Source: Nibrella saemangeumensis (GTDB lineage Bacteria > Bacteroidota > Bacteroidia > Cytophagales > Spirosomataceae). Taken from it: a stretch of DNA of 64,000 bases. The notes below the pieces were generated by a model. The model was not told the DNA's origin. It made no database searches and saw only the letters and a list, made by a program, of their open reading frames with translations. Within the stretch, counting starts at the first letter, position 1, and every line of letters starts with the position of its first letter. The DNA lies in NCBI RefSeq assembly GCF_039541915.1, contig NZ_BAABHD010000005.1, positions 186,001-250,000 on the forward strand. Reading direction: 5' to 3'. The translations under genes and the position numbers were made by a program. Positions 17,578 to 26,662 of this stretch are shown piece by piece.

Positions 17578-18270
17578 TTACTGCCCGATTGGGAACGAAT
17601 ATCCTAGCGATACATTGACACCGCGGTTACGGACCGGCAGGTTTACAACCGGCACCTGAATCTGCCGCGTAAAACCATGCTCGTAGCGGGCTTCTGCAAA
17701 GAACTTACCAGCTCCGGCATCGACCGACACACCAGCACCGGCAATACCGCTGAAATCCCATTTGTTCATCCAGCCGCCGAAATCGGCATCCAGATTGATC
17801 GGCTTGGTACGAAACAGCGCCGTACCACGGGCCTGCACCCGGCTATCGGCCATATAACTCACTGCCGGACCCGCAAACAGATACGGCTTAACCGGACCAT
17901 CGCTCAGGTTTACCTTCGCCAGCAGGGGTACTTCTATATTTTGTGCCTGATAGGCAACCCTGGCGCCCAACGGCAGGTTAAAACCACCTAAATTCAGATT
18001 ATAACTCTCCCGAAGCATAAAGCCCTTCTGCACATAGGCAATCTCCGGCCGGATAGACACACGCTCACTCACTGGCACTTCGAGAAACAGCGCTCCGGTT
18101 GGACCCGGTGACAGGCGGAACGTCGGGATCATACTTTCAAAAACTTCAGGCTTGGATACGGTACCCCAGTGGGCTCCCCCCCGGAGACCTACCTGAACCT
18201 GGGCAAAGGTTGCAGTGCTAACAGCAAAGAATCCAAGGGTAGCGATGCCAGTGAGAAAAAGACGTTTCAT
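17578..18270 (-). CDS. Outer-membrane beta-barrel protein (PorT-like)
   Basis: This 230-residue protein has a signal peptide ending near AQVQ, then alternating strands typical of the Bacteroidetes small beta-barrel family: GLRGGAHWGTV, VRPEIAYVQKGF-like and LFAGPAVSYM segments, ending in a polar-aromatic strand. These proteins are eight- to ten-strand barrels; the function is unknown. It converges on dsbD. Confidence 0.8.
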   Translation of the reverse strand: MKRLFLTGIATLGFFAVSTATFAQVQVGLRGGAHWGTVSKPEVFESMIPTFRLSPGPTGALFLEVPVSERVSIRPEIAYVQKGFMLRESYNLNLGGFNLPLGARVAYQAQNIEVPLLAKVNLSDGPVKPYLFAGPAVSYMADSRVQARGTALFRTKPINLDADFGGWMNKWDFSGIAGAGVSVDAGAGKFFAEARYEHGFTRQIQVPVVNLPVRNRGVNVSLGYSFPIGQ

Positions 18271-18611
18271 GGTTGTTGCAATTACAGAGTGAAAAGTTTA
18301 AAAATTAAGTATACCATCTGTCATAGGCACCGGTTGCGTAATTCGTTTTTCTTGTTTATCGAAATCTGATTCTTTGACAGAGTTGCCCGATAAAGGATTA
18401 ATGCAGTTAAAAAATATTTTTCATAGTATTTGTCAGCACCTGATTATCAGGCGCAAGAATTTGTGAAGCCGACCGGTCCGGTAATAGGAGTCAATGGGAA
18501 AGAATCTGAAAGCGGAATGGTGGAATAGCGCACTACAACTTTTGTATTATTTGTTGAAAACATTGCAGGCAAATTGTAGCTTTACCTTTTACGTCATCAT
18601 CTGATGGTACG
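18271..18611. other. Intergenic region between OMP gene and acyltransferase gene
   Basis: This 341-base AT-rich gap separates divergent genes. Apart from the promoter at 18554-18584 I see no gene, RNA or strong hairpin in it. Confidence 0.6.
18554..18584 (+). promoter_or_regulatory. Promoter of the acyltransferase gene
   Basis: TTG at 18554-18556 and TAGCTTTA at 18577-18584, separated by 20 bases, fit the Bacteroidetes -33/-7 pattern with one mismatch in the last base. The start codon is 27 bases downstream. Confidence 0.55.
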
Positions 18612-19424
18612 ATGAAATACATCAAGCCTACAAAATATAGTTACTTACCAAAACCTTTTGCCGCACTGGATGTGCTGGGTCTGTTTGAGCGCGACCCGTT
18701 CGGCAACTCGCTCCTGGTGCGCCGGATTCTGATTTGCATTATTGGCTGGTTTACGTACTTCCGCTACACGGTTGTCAACCGGATAGAAATAGAAGGAACG
18801 GAGCATCTGGAGAACCTGCCCATCAATAATGTCCTGTTCCTGTCGAATCACCAGACGTACTTTGCCGACGTCATTGCTTTCTTCCACATATTCTGCGCGG
18901 TCAAATGGGGTTTTAAAAATACCATCCTGCCGCCCATGTACCTGTTTGCGCCCCGTGCCCGCAATTACTACGTAGCAGCCTCCGAAACCATGAAAAAAGG
19001 GTTTGTGCCGAAGATGTTTGCCATGGGTGGAGCCATTACCGTAGAGCGCTCCTGGCGGGCCGAAGGCCGGGAAGTAAAACGGGATGTGGACACCTCAGCC
19101 AATGAGAAAATCGGCATTGCGCTGCAGCACGGCTGGGTAGTCAGCTTTCCGCAGGGCACTACCAGCCCCTATGCGCCGGTGCGGAAAGGTACGGCACACA
19201 TTATCAAACACAACGAGCCTATTGTCGTGCCGGTGGTAATCAACGGTTTCCGGCGGGCCTTCGATAAAAAAGGGTTGCGGTTTAAAAAGCGCAATACGCT
19301 ACTGACTGTCCGCTTTAAACCGCCGATGACCTATAGCCTGGATGAGCCGGTAGAAGCGCTGGTCGAACGGGTGCGGCAGGCGATTGAGCAGGATATTCCG
19401 GAGAAGATGACGTGGATGAAGTAG
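18612..19424 (+). CDS. 1-acyl-glycerol-3-phosphate acyltransferase family protein
   Basis: This 270-residue protein fits the PlsC-type lysophospholipid acyltransferases. The acceptor motif reads SNHQTYFADV, so the His and Asp are five residues apart rather than the usual four, and the second motif is FPQGTTSP where FPEGTRS is usual. The phospholipid-binding PIVVPVVINGFRRAF segment is present. The two changes are consistent with a Bacteroidetes subfamily (from memory) that may use a different acyl donor or acceptor, such as an ornithine-type lipid (inference). One weak hydrophobic helix near residue 38 suggests peripheral membrane attachment. Confidence 0.85.
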   Translation: MKYIKPTKYSYLPKPFAALDVLGLFERDPFGNSLLVRRILICIIGWFTYFRYTVVNRIEIEGTEHLENLPINNVLFLSNHQTYFADVIAFFHIFCAVKWGFKNTILPPMYLFAPRARNYYVAASETMKKGFVPKMFAMGGAITVERSWRAEGREVKRDVDTSANEKIGIALQHGWVVSFPQGTTSPYAPVRKGTAHIIKHNEPIVVPVVINGFRRAFDKKGLRFKKRNTLLTVRFKPPMTYSLDEPVEALVERVRQAIEQDIPEKMTWMK

Positions 19425-19482
19425 ATAATCACAAAAAAAGGGTGCCGGCATTAGCCGGCACCCTTTTTTTGTGATTATCTAC
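19421..19482. terminator. Symmetrical bidirectional terminator
   Basis: Perfect 29-base arms (19421-19449 and 19454-19482) flank the loop ATTA. The arms contain a GC stem and A/T runs on both sides, so it terminates both strands. It includes the stop codon of the acyltransferase gene and ends one base before the yceI-like stop. Confidence 0.95.
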
Positions 19483-20172
19483 TTACTTGGTTTTCTCGGC
19501 CATCGCCTTATCACCCTTGTTCGCCACTAGTTTGATGTCGAGCGTAAAGGTATCGTCAATGATTTTATCAGCGGCCGTACCAATAATGGCTGCGCGGTAT
19601 TTGATATCGTAATCAATCCGGTTGATCTCGGCTTTACCGGTAGCTTCTACGGTATTGGCCGACACGTTAACGGTAGCCGGGAACGTAATCGATTTCGTTG
19701 TGCCTTTGATGCTCAAATCACCCGTTACGGTATAGTTGGGCTCACCGGCTTTGGCACCAGCAATTGGTGCTGCTTTGGTGATCTTGAACGTAGACGTCGG
19801 GTTTTTCTCTACCGAGAAGAAATCTTCTGACTTCAGGTGGTCGGTCAGTCGCTTGTTCATACCAGCGTTGGTGATGTCGGTATCCACAATGGTAGTCATA
19901 TCCATCACAAAGTTACCGCCAGTCAGTTTATTGCCGTCCACGGTCAGTTGGCCTTTTGCCAGTTTCACATTGCCGGTATGCTCACCGCCTACTTTCTTGG
20001 CGTTCCAGGTCAGCGCACTCTGCTCCGTATCTACCGTATACGTTACGGCTTTGGCAGCCGGCTTGCCGGCTTTTTTCTCAGGACCATTGGCTACGTTGAA
20101 ATGAGCCATTAAGGGCGTACTGCTTATCAGTACGGCGGCCATCAGGCCGGCAAACAGTTGGTTGGTCTTCAT
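19483..20172 (-). CDS. YceI family periplasmic protein
   Basis: This 229-residue protein has a signal peptide and a YceI lipocalin-like beta barrel: YTVDTEQSALTWNAKKVGGEHTGNV near the start of the domain, FVMDMTTI, HLKSEDFF and GDLSIKGTTKSITFP, all in the expected order. YceI proteins bind long isoprenoid or amide lipids in the periplasm; the ligand here is unknown. It ends inside a shared bidirectional terminator. Confidence 0.92.
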   Translation of the reverse strand: MKTNQLFAGLMAAVLISSTPLMAHFNVANGPEKKAGKPAAKAVTYTVDTEQSALTWNAKKVGGEHTGNVKLAKGQLTVDGNKLTGGNFVMDMTTIVDTDITNAGMNKRLTDHLKSEDFFSVEKNPTSTFKITKAAPIAGAKAGEPNYTVTGDLSIKGTTKSITFPATVNVSANTVEATGKAEINRIDYDIKYRAAIIGTAADKIIDDTFTLDIKLVANKGDKAMAEKTK

Positions 20173-20229
20173 ACTTAAAATAGGATCGTTTGGGTTACTG
20201 CTTAGTAAAGAGAATTATGATTAAATCTA

Positions 20230-22908
20230 CTAACGTGGGCCACGGCCACCACCCGGCGCGCCACCACCTTGCGGCTGTTGCTGCTGCTGAGCGCCACCGC
20301 TGTCGTTGTCACCACCCTGCTTTACGTCATCGTTGTTGACTGACTTCCGGCGACGGCCAAAGCCCTGACCATCGAAGCTCATCTTACCCAGCCGATAACT
20401 AAACGTTGCGCGGACACCGGCATTGTACATACTCATGACAGACGACTGAGACAGGATTGGCGTAGTGAACTCAGACCGAACCTTGAACGGATGGTTAAAG
20501 AAGTTCTCAGCCGCCAGACCGACGCTACCCCGCTTGTTCTTGAAATCTTTCTTAACGCCCAGGTTATAGAAGGCAAATGAGCCCTGGTAACCCTGGAGCT
20601 GCACCTGCCGGCCACGTGCGCCCCCAAAACCCTGGATACCCCAGCCATTTTTCAAGGCAACACTGGTAAACATCCGGCCGCCCACAACCCAGCCTGAGTT
20701 GGAAGCACCATACAGCGGGTTGTTGTTATTGTTGGTCAGGAAAGTATGGTAAAGGTCAACACCACCACCAATCTGCCAGCGGGAGAACAGTGTCGCATTG
20801 GCAAACAGGTTCATCCCGTAAGCATTCTCCTTACCAATATTCTGGAATGTGGTCCGGATTACCTGCTGGAAGGCAGGATTGAGCGGATCACCGATGCTTT
20901 GCCGAAGCGTATCCCGAACACTGGTGATGGAGTTGTTCGTCTGGCGGGCAAACAGCGTAGCGTTAATGTAGAATGCCTTGATGGCACCGCTCAGACCCAG
21001 TTCAAAGTTATCCGTTAATTCAGGAGCCAGATACGGGTTACCTTCAGATATGTTCGTCGGGTTGGCGGCATTCCGGTTCGGGTTCAGGAACTGGATACCC
21101 GGCCGCTGCAGACGACGGTTATAGCCTATCTTAATCGACTTTCCACCTTTCAGACCTTTAGAGAGGTTGATGCTCGGCACCAGGTTACCATAATCCGGTA
21201 TTTTGTCGAGCTGGCCTCCTTCTGTATTACTGAACCGCGCATCGATCATGGTGTATTCGTAGCGGGCACCAGCCTTTAAGGTATACTTGCTTTTGCTAGT
21301 GTAAGTATACGAGAAGTAAGATGCCATTACATTCTGGTCATAATCCAGCGTGTTGGCCGGCCGCGTGTTGTCCAGTAGATACACGGCATTGGGACCGTCG
21401 GCGAAGAAGTACCGGAAATCGCTGTTCACCTGACGGAAGATGCCCTTACCCCCAAACTCCAGCATCTGGTTGCGCTTGATCGGCGTCTGGTAGTCGACCT
21501 GCAGCGTCGACTCCTGGTTGTAGCTCAGGTTTTCGTTGCGCTGACGGGCCGTAATGGTGTGCAAGTCGGTGCTGCTGAGCAGATCGGCCACAAAGTTGTT
21601 GGTCCGGTTGTTCCGGCTGAACAGGCCCAGTACACTAAATTCCTGCTGCGGCTTGTAGGTGCGGGTGTAGGCGATGTTGGCGTCGACCGTTCCCGACAAA
21701 TCTTTGGTGTCTACATCGCGGCCGTTGACGATCGGAATAGCTGCACCCGGCAGGAACGTCCGCGTCAGCAGGTTATTCTGGCTGTTCATCATATTCCGGA
21801 TACCGTAGCGCACGCTGGCGGTGAGTGAGGTATTTTGGTTGATATCATAATCCCAGCCTAACTGGTAGTTACCAAACATGCCCTGGTTGCGGGTATCTGA
21901 GGATTGGATGGTGGTAATCCGGCCGTTCGGCGAAGCGGTTTGCTGGGTGTTCTCAAAAGCACCCCGTACGTTATACATGGCCCGGCCGAAACCGCCGAGG
22001 TTGAAGCCCATTTTGCCATTGCGGTAGCTACCGTTCAGGGCCAGGTTGGAACTCCGGTTACCGGTACCCATATCCAGGTTCAGGGTAGCGCCCTGCAAGG
22101 TATTCTTCTTGGTAACGATGTTGATGATACCCGCTGAACCTTCTGCATCAAATTTTGCCGAGGGTGAAGTAATTACCTCAACGGTCTTGATCATATCCGC
22201 CGGGATCTGCTTCAGCGCGTCGGCTACGCTGCTGGCGACAATGGTCGAGGGTTTGTTGTTGATGAGTACCCGCACATTCGAGCTACCGCGCAGCGAGAGG
22301 TTACCATCGAGGTCAACCGACAGCATCGGCACTTTCCGCATTACGTCGGTAGCGTCACCTCCTTTATTGGTAATGTCTTTTTCGGCATTGTATACCAGGC
22401 GGTCTACTTTTTCTTCGACCATGGCAGCCTGTCCGGTAACGGTTACTTCGTTCAGGGTCCGAACATCAGCTTCCATTTTGACGATGCCCAGATTGATGTC
22501 GGTTCCTCTTTCGATCTTGATGGCGTCGACATCCTTATTCTTATACCCCATGAAGGAAACTTGTAGCTTGTAGCTGCCTGGGGCAATTTTGGTGATGGAG
22601 AACCGACCCTTGTCGTCGCTGGTTGTTCCATCGATAGGTTTGCCGGTTTGAACATTGATGAGGGCAACCGTTGCGTACTCGACCGGTTTGTTGGTCGACT
22701 CGTCCATCAGCAAGCCGCTGATTTTACCGTTGCCACGAGGAGTATTATCGTTTGCGGTGCCCGGGATGTTGGTGCTCTGCCGATCCTGCCGGTTACCGCC
22801 CGGCCCGCCAAATCCTCCGGGGCCACCGGGGCCGCCCATCGGAAACTGGCTGTAAGCCGGTGCCATTAGTCCGGTAAGTAAAAGAGCAGAAACGAAGAAT
22901 TTATTCAT
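20230..22908 (-). CDS. TonB-receptor-like outer-membrane beta-barrel protein
   Basis: This roughly 892-residue protein starts with a signal peptide (MNKFFVSALLLTG...AYSQ), then a Gly/Pro-rich stretch, a carboxypeptidase-regulatory-like domain (about residues 60-140), a plug domain and a large outer-membrane beta barrel of the OMP_b-brl_3 type. The C-terminus is rich in Gln and Gly, which is unusual for a barrel end. A longer frame reaches 23010, but the ATG at 22908 gives a clean signal peptide. No SusD partner is adjacent, so a glycan-uptake role is not supported; transport of a peptide, metal or other cargo, or a structural role, remains open. Confidence 0.88.
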   Translation of the reverse strand: MNKFFVSALLLTGLMAPAYSQFPMGGPGGPGGFGGPGGNRQDRQSTNIPGTANDNTPRGNGKISGLLMDESTNKPVEYATVALINVQTGKPIDGTTSDDKGRFSITKIAPGSYKLQVSFMGYKNKDVDAIKIERGTDINLGIVKMEADVRTLNEVTVTGQAAMVEEKVDRLVYNAEKDITNKGGDATDVMRKVPMLSVDLDGNLSLRGSSNVRVLINNKPSTIVASSVADALKQIPADMIKTVEVITSPSAKFDAEGSAGIINIVTKKNTLQGATLNLDMGTGNRSSNLALNGSYRNGKMGFNLGGFGRAMYNVRGAFENTQQTASPNGRITTIQSSDTRNQGMFGNYQLGWDYDINQNTSLTASVRYGIRNMMNSQNNLLTRTFLPGAAIPIVNGRDVDTKDLSGTVDANIAYTRTYKPQQEFSVLGLFSRNNRTNNFVADLLSSTDLHTITARQRNENLSYNQESTLQVDYQTPIKRNQMLEFGGKGIFRQVNSDFRYFFADGPNAVYLLDNTRPANTLDYDQNVMASYFSYTYTSKSKYTLKAGARYEYTMIDARFSNTEGGQLDKIPDYGNLVPSINLSKGLKGGKSIKIGYNRRLQRPGIQFLNPNRNAANPTNISEGNPYLAPELTDNFELGLSGAIKAFYINATLFARQTNNSITSVRDTLRQSIGDPLNPAFQQVIRTTFQNIGKENAYGMNLFANATLFSRWQIGGGVDLYHTFLTNNNNNPLYGASNSGWVVGGRMFTSVALKNGWGIQGFGGARGRQVQLQGYQGSFAFYNLGVKKDFKNKRGSVGLAAENFFNHPFKVRSEFTTPILSQSSVMSMYNAGVRATFSYRLGKMSFDGQGFGRRRKSVNNDDVKQGGDNDSGGAQQQQQPQGGGAPGGGRGPR

Positions 22909-23611
22909 GATTGTTTGCGGATTATCATTCAATGCCCCAAAGCAACAGCCTTTCGCGCGTTCTAAAAAACAGAATAGACCAACAACGCATGAACGTCGAC
23001 TATTGGGCACTTTTCACCGATAAATGCAAAACTGACTGGAAGGTATTTACACGGAAGGAGTTTATAGGTAAAAACACGGAACTTGTCGGCGGAATCGGGC
23101 TAACCGTCGATTATACGCGAAGAAGTTGATGGATGGCTGTATGATTGTAACTGTTTTCTTATCCCAGCGATACAGCGCGGAACCCGTGCTACTGGATTAG
23201 CTTCCTCTGACGGGAATAAAATTCCCGGGTAGTGCAACGTTCCTGTCTTCTATAACGTATGGATTTGAAGATTAGAGTAAAGGAAAAAGATGGATTGCGG
23301 ACAGCCTGGCTTCGATGAGGTCAGGCTGTTTTTTTGCCCTATTCCCGGGTTAGAATAATCCTAAACAGAAAGGTGGCCGCTCGTATCAGCAGAAAAATGG
23401 TTTATAGGCCAAAACCGGCATTCAGTCGGGACAATCCGGCTGCCGGTCGATTAAACCGGATTTAGTCGATAGGCTTGTGTAAACTTGTACTAGAGATTAA
23501 ACTCGAAGGACTAGCTAAACTTAGCATCGTTCTACGTTTTCGAGGAATTTCTATAAATTTTTACCAATTTAGTCCTACCGACTTAACCCGGTAAATTTAA
23601 AAAGCAGCATA
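22909..23611. other. Large intergenic region with an orphan terminator
   Basis: This 703-base gap separates the divergent receptor and kinase genes. It contains an intrinsic terminator on the plus strand at 23301-23335 with no convincing coding sequence before it, which suggests a short plus-strand RNA ending there. The rest (23336-23611) is AT-rich leader of the kinase gene with no clear element. Confidence 0.55.
23301..23335 (+). terminator. Orphan terminator on the plus strand
   Basis: An 8-base stem (23301-23308 with 23322-23329) is followed by seven T. No plus-strand gene lies within the 390 bases before it. Confidence 0.8.
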
Positions 23612-24679
23612 ATGTCCTTTTCTCTGCGTCAACATGTACCCCGGTTCATTCACATACTTGGCTGGATTCTGCTGGGGTTTTCATTGTTTATGTTTCAACC
23701 GCTGACGTGGCAGGTCGATCTGCCGTATCAGTTCTGGATGAAGCAGATTATCTTCTTCTCCCTGCTGGTAGGTTTGTTTTACCTGAATGCGGAAGTCTGG
23801 GTACCCAAACTGCTTTTTCAGAACCGTACCAGTCTGTTCGTCGGCGTTATGCTGGCGGTAATAGCGGTCGTGATGGTACTGAGCCGGCAGGTTGAGCTCT
23901 ACCTGAACCTGCCCGAGCTGATGCATAAAGCGTTTCATCCGGATGGCGGACCACGGTTCCAGCGCCGGGGAGTCCGGATCGACTGGTTTATGTTGCTGAC
24001 CACCACCGTTGTATTAGGAATCAGCACCAGCATCCGGGCCGTGCAGAAATGGCAGAAAGACACCCAAATCCGGCAGGAACTCGAACAGGCCAAGGTCACT
24101 ACTGAACTCTCGTTTCTGAAGGCACAGATCAACCCCCACTTCTTCTTCAATACCCTTAACAACATTTATGCCCTGACGCTTATCGACACCGATATGGCCC
24201 GTGAGGCCCTGCATAAGCTGTCGCGGATGATGCGTTACGTGCTATACGAAACTCAGAATGGTACCACCCTGCTCAGCAAGGAGCTCGATTTTGTGGAGGA
24301 TTACATTCAACTGATGCAGTTGCGCCTGACCGAAAAAGTAAAGGTGGAGTTTGATAAGCCGAGCCCGCTGCGTGATGTACCCGTTGCACCGATGCTGTTA
24401 CTGCCCTTTGTGGAGAATGCGTTTAAGCATGGCGTTAGCGCGCTGCATCCAAGCCGGATCTATGTGGGTGTGCGGCAGTATAACGGAACGCTGGATCTGG
24501 AAGTACGGAATACCCTGTTTGCCGAGAAAACGCTGTCGCTCGACCAGGGCAGCGGCATCGGTCTGGCCAATACCCGCCGTCGGCTCGATCTGCTATACCC
24601 GGATAACTACAAGCTGGCCGTTACCGAGATGACCCCGGAAAACGAATACTCCGTTCGTTTATCTTTGCACCTGTCATGA
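23612..24679 (+). CDS. LytS-type sensor histidine kinase
   Basis: This 355-residue protein has four membrane helices in the first 150 residues, then a His_kinase domain with the phosphorylated histidine in AQINPHFFFNTLNNIY and an ATPase domain (PFVENAFKHGV, GSGIGLANTRRRLDLLY). It has no separate extracytoplasmic sensor domain. Its stop overlaps the start of the LytTR regulator by 4 bases (ATGA), so the two form a two-component system. Confidence 0.94.
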   Translation: MSFSLRQHVPRFIHILGWILLGFSLFMFQPLTWQVDLPYQFWMKQIIFFSLLVGLFYLNAEVWVPKLLFQNRTSLFVGVMLAVIAVVMVLSRQVELYLNLPELMHKAFHPDGGPRFQRRGVRIDWFMLLTTTVVLGISTSIRAVQKWQKDTQIRQELEQAKVTTELSFLKAQINPHFFFNTLNNIYALTLIDTDMAREALHKLSRMMRYVLYETQNGTTLLSKELDFVEDYIQLMQLRLTEKVKVEFDKPSPLRDVPVAPMLLLPFVENAFKHGVSALHPSRIYVGVRQYNGTLDLEVRNTLFAEKTLSLDQGSGIGLANTRRRLDLLYPDNYKLAVTEMTPENEYSVRLSLHLS

Positions 24680-25422
24680 CCCTGAACTGCATTGCCGTCG
24701 ACGACGAACCGCTGGCCCTTGGACTCGTTTGCGCCTTTATTGAAAAAACGCCGTTTCTTCACCTGACCGGTCGATACGCCAGCGCCGTAGAAGCCCTGCA
24801 TGGTCTCAGCCAGCAGCAGGCAGATATCATCTTTCTGGATATTCAGATGCCGGATTTGACTGGTATCGAACTCGCCAGAGTGCTGGATAGTAATTCAGGA
24901 CAGCGTCCGCCCCGGATTATTTTCACTACGGCCTTCAACCATTTTGCCCTGGAAGGCTATAAAGTGGACGCCCTGGATTACCTGCTGAAGCCGTTCAATT
25001 ACGAAGAGTTTCTGCGGGCGGCTACGAAAGCGAAAGCCTACTATGACCTGGTACAGCGGGCGAATCCGGTTCAGGTACCGGCGGTAGTGGCGGAGCCCGA
25101 AGATGATTACCTGTTTCTGAAAGTAGAATACCAGCTGGTGCGGGTTGCCTTTGATGACATTCTCTACATTGAAGGGCTAAAGGATTATGTAAAAGTGCAT
25201 CTGCAGCATGACCCTAAACCCCTGCTGTCGCTTACCAGCCTGAAATCGCTGGAAGAAAAACTGCCTACCCGGCGGTTTATGCGGGTTCACCGGTCGTTCA
25301 TTGTGGCCCTGGAAAAGATTGATGCCATCACGCGCAATTCCATTCAGATTGGTCAGATCACCATTCCCGTCAGTGATCAGTACAAAGATACATTTACCCA
25401 GTTTCTGAGCCGCTGGACGTAA
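24676..25422 (+). CDS. LytTR family response regulator
   Basis: This 248-residue regulator has a receiver domain (about residues 1-120, with the phosphorylated Asp in IIFLDIQMPDLTG and the conserved Lys in DYLLKPF) and a C-terminal LytTR DNA-binding domain (about 145-245; ILYIEGLKDYVKVHL). It is paired by a 4-base overlap with the LytS-type kinase. Targets are unknown; the receptor-like gene upstream is a candidate (inference). Confidence 0.95.
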   Translation: MTLNCIAVDDEPLALGLVCAFIEKTPFLHLTGRYASAVEALHGLSQQQADIIFLDIQMPDLTGIELARVLDSNSGQRPPRIIFTTAFNHFALEGYKVDALDYLLKPFNYEEFLRAATKAKAYYDLVQRANPVQVPAVVAEPEDDYLFLKVEYQLVRVAFDDILYIEGLKDYVKVHLQHDPKPLLSLTSLKSLEEKLPTRRFMRVHRSFIVALEKIDAITRNSIQIGQITIPVSDQYKDTFTQFLSRWT

Positions 25423-25467
25423 AACGCGTTGGCTTTATTCTGATCTATTCCTAAACTTGCACCTGCT

Positions 25468-25499
25468 GCCGGTGTCCATTGAAAGGACACCGGCTTTTT
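25468..25499 (+). terminator. Terminator after the LytTR regulator
   Basis: A 10-base stem (25468-25477 with 25485-25494) is followed by five T. It closes the two-component operon. Confidence 0.88.
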
Positions 25500-25529
25500 A
25501 CTCAATCCGTAACCCACTCTTATTTTACT

Positions 25530-26000
25530 ATGAAGACCAAAATAGCCATTGGGCTGCTTGTTGTGCTGGTGCTTATCCAGTTTATCCGGCCGGATCTGAA
25601 CCAGGGCGAGGCCGCTACACCGCAGGACATCACCCACGCCGTTCAGGTACCTGACGATGTAATGCTGACTCTGAAAGCCTCCTGCTACGACTGCCATTCC
25701 AACAATACCACCTACCCCTGGTATGCCAGCGTAAATCCCATTGGATTATGGCTGAATAACCATATTGACGAAGGAAAAGACGAGCTCAACTTTTCGACGT
25801 TCGCGCAGTACGATAAAAAGAAGCAGGATCACAAGCTGGAAGAAATCGCCGAGGAACTCGAAGAAGGGCATATGCCGCTACCATCCTACACCCTCATCCA
25901 CACGGACACCAAATTGAGCGATCAGCAGGTAAAGCGCATTGTGGCGTGGGTAACCGAAGAGCGGCAGAAACTTGGTGTAGCCAGCGAACAGCCCCAATAA
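25530..26000 (+). CDS. Haem-binding domain protein (Haem_bd)
   Basis: This protein has an N-terminal membrane anchor or signal (KIAIGLLVVLVLIQFIRP) and one c-type haem site CYDCH in LKASCYDCHSNNTTYPWY, the pattern of the Haem_bd domain. Length and the following HIDEGKDELNFSTF stretch fit the family. The ATG at 25530 is preferred because an earlier in-frame start at 25479 would place the preceding terminator in the coding sequence. It is probably a periplasmic electron carrier or sensor. Confidence 0.9.
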   Translation: MKTKIAIGLLVVLVLIQFIRPDLNQGEAATPQDITHAVQVPDDVMLTLKASCYDCHSNNTTYPWYASVNPIGLWLNNHIDEGKDELNFSTFAQYDKKKQDHKLEEIAEELEEGHMPLPSYTLIHTDTKLSDQQVKRIVAWVTEERQKLGVASEQPQ

Positions 26001-26021
26001 AGCGTTGTACCGGCCTGTGCG

Positions 26022-26065
26022 CCGATCATAAACCGCCCGGTGCTCTGCGGGCGGTTTATGATCGG
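26022..26065. terminator. Convergent hairpin between haem-binding and Rieske genes
   Basis: Perfect 18-base arms (26022-26039 and 26048-26065) lie between the stops of the two converging genes, the second arm touching the Rieske stop. There is no T run, so termination is inferred from position and symmetry. Confidence 0.75.
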
Positions 26066-26482
26066 TCAGGAGTAAACGCGTAAGGCCAGATTCTTCAGCT
26101 CGGTTTTAAAGACGCGCAGGCCACGACTGCCTAAGTTGTTCATGCCCCGGCCGGCGGTATCAAATTTGGCACCGTGTACGGTGCAGACAAACTCATTTCC
26201 CTGAAAAACAACGGCCTGATTTTTCTCGTGACTACACGTCTGGGTAGCCGCCACAAAGCCGCCGTGCGGGGTTCGGGCCACGACCACCCCATTACTGATT
26301 ACATACCCTCCGCCTTTCCGGAGGACGGCATTGGCCGGATCACCTAAATCCAACGTGAAGTCTACCGGCCCATTGGTCACCGGCCCCGGTATCACCTCGG
26401 TATCCCGCTGACAGGCTGTGAGCAAAACCCAGAGCGCGCTTCCGCTAAACCCCAGTGACTTAAGAAACTCCACTCTCTTCAT
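26066..26482 (-). CDS. Rieske [2Fe-2S] lipoprotein
   Basis: This 138-residue protein has a lipobox (LLTAC near residue 24), so it is anchored as a lipoprotein. The cluster ligands are clear: CSH and CTVHG, about 14 residues apart, the C-x-H...C-x-x-H pattern of Rieske proteins. It is not part of a cytochrome bc complex in this window and may pass electrons to an unlinked oxygenase or reductase (inference). Confidence 0.92.
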   Translation of the reverse strand: MKRVEFLKSLGFSGSALWVLLTACQRDTEVIPGPVTNGPVDFTLDLGDPANAVLRKGGGYVISNGVVVARTPHGGFVAATQTCSHEKNQAVVFQGNEFVCTVHGAKFDTAGRGMNNLGSRGLRVFKTELKNLALRVYS

Positions 26483-26561
26483 TATGTACTAACCTTTTCT
26501 TTTAGCCAATACGCAGGTCGCTATTCCTGCGTTGCAGCAATCGGCTGGATTTATGCATAAA

Positions 26562-26595
26562 GAAAAAAGACACCAGTGATCCCCTGATGTCTTTC
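26562..26595 (-). terminator. Terminator after the PepSY-repeat gene
   Basis: On the minus strand a 9-base stem with one mismatch is followed by six T. It lies about 70 bases after the stop of the PepSY-repeat lipoprotein gene. Confidence 0.75.
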
Positions 26596-26607
26596 TGCTA
26601 CTATCCA

Positions 26608-26639
26608 CACCTGCGCCGGCAGACGCACCGGCGCAGGTG
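26608..26639. other. GC-rich hairpin
   Basis: Perfect 12-base arms (26608-26619 and 26628-26639) form a strong hairpin between the PepSY-repeat gene and its T-run terminator. It may protect the transcript end. Confidence 0.7.
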
Positions 26640-26662
26640 AAGACCACCCATCTTCTTAATGC

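Noticed and set aside
17471..17659. A 62-codon plus-strand frame after dsbD
   Set aside because: It begins inside the dsbD terminator hairpin and runs into the convergent outer-membrane protein gene.
22911..23129. A 72-codon frame in the receptor-kinase gap
   Set aside because: No start-site signal, no family and odd composition; the gap is better described as non-coding with a possible small RNA.
20230..25422. Receptor-like protein plus LytS/LytTR as a SusCD-type polysaccharide utilisation locus
   Set aside because: There is no SusD gene, no glycoside hydrolase and no hybrid two-component or anti-sigma sensor typical of such loci.
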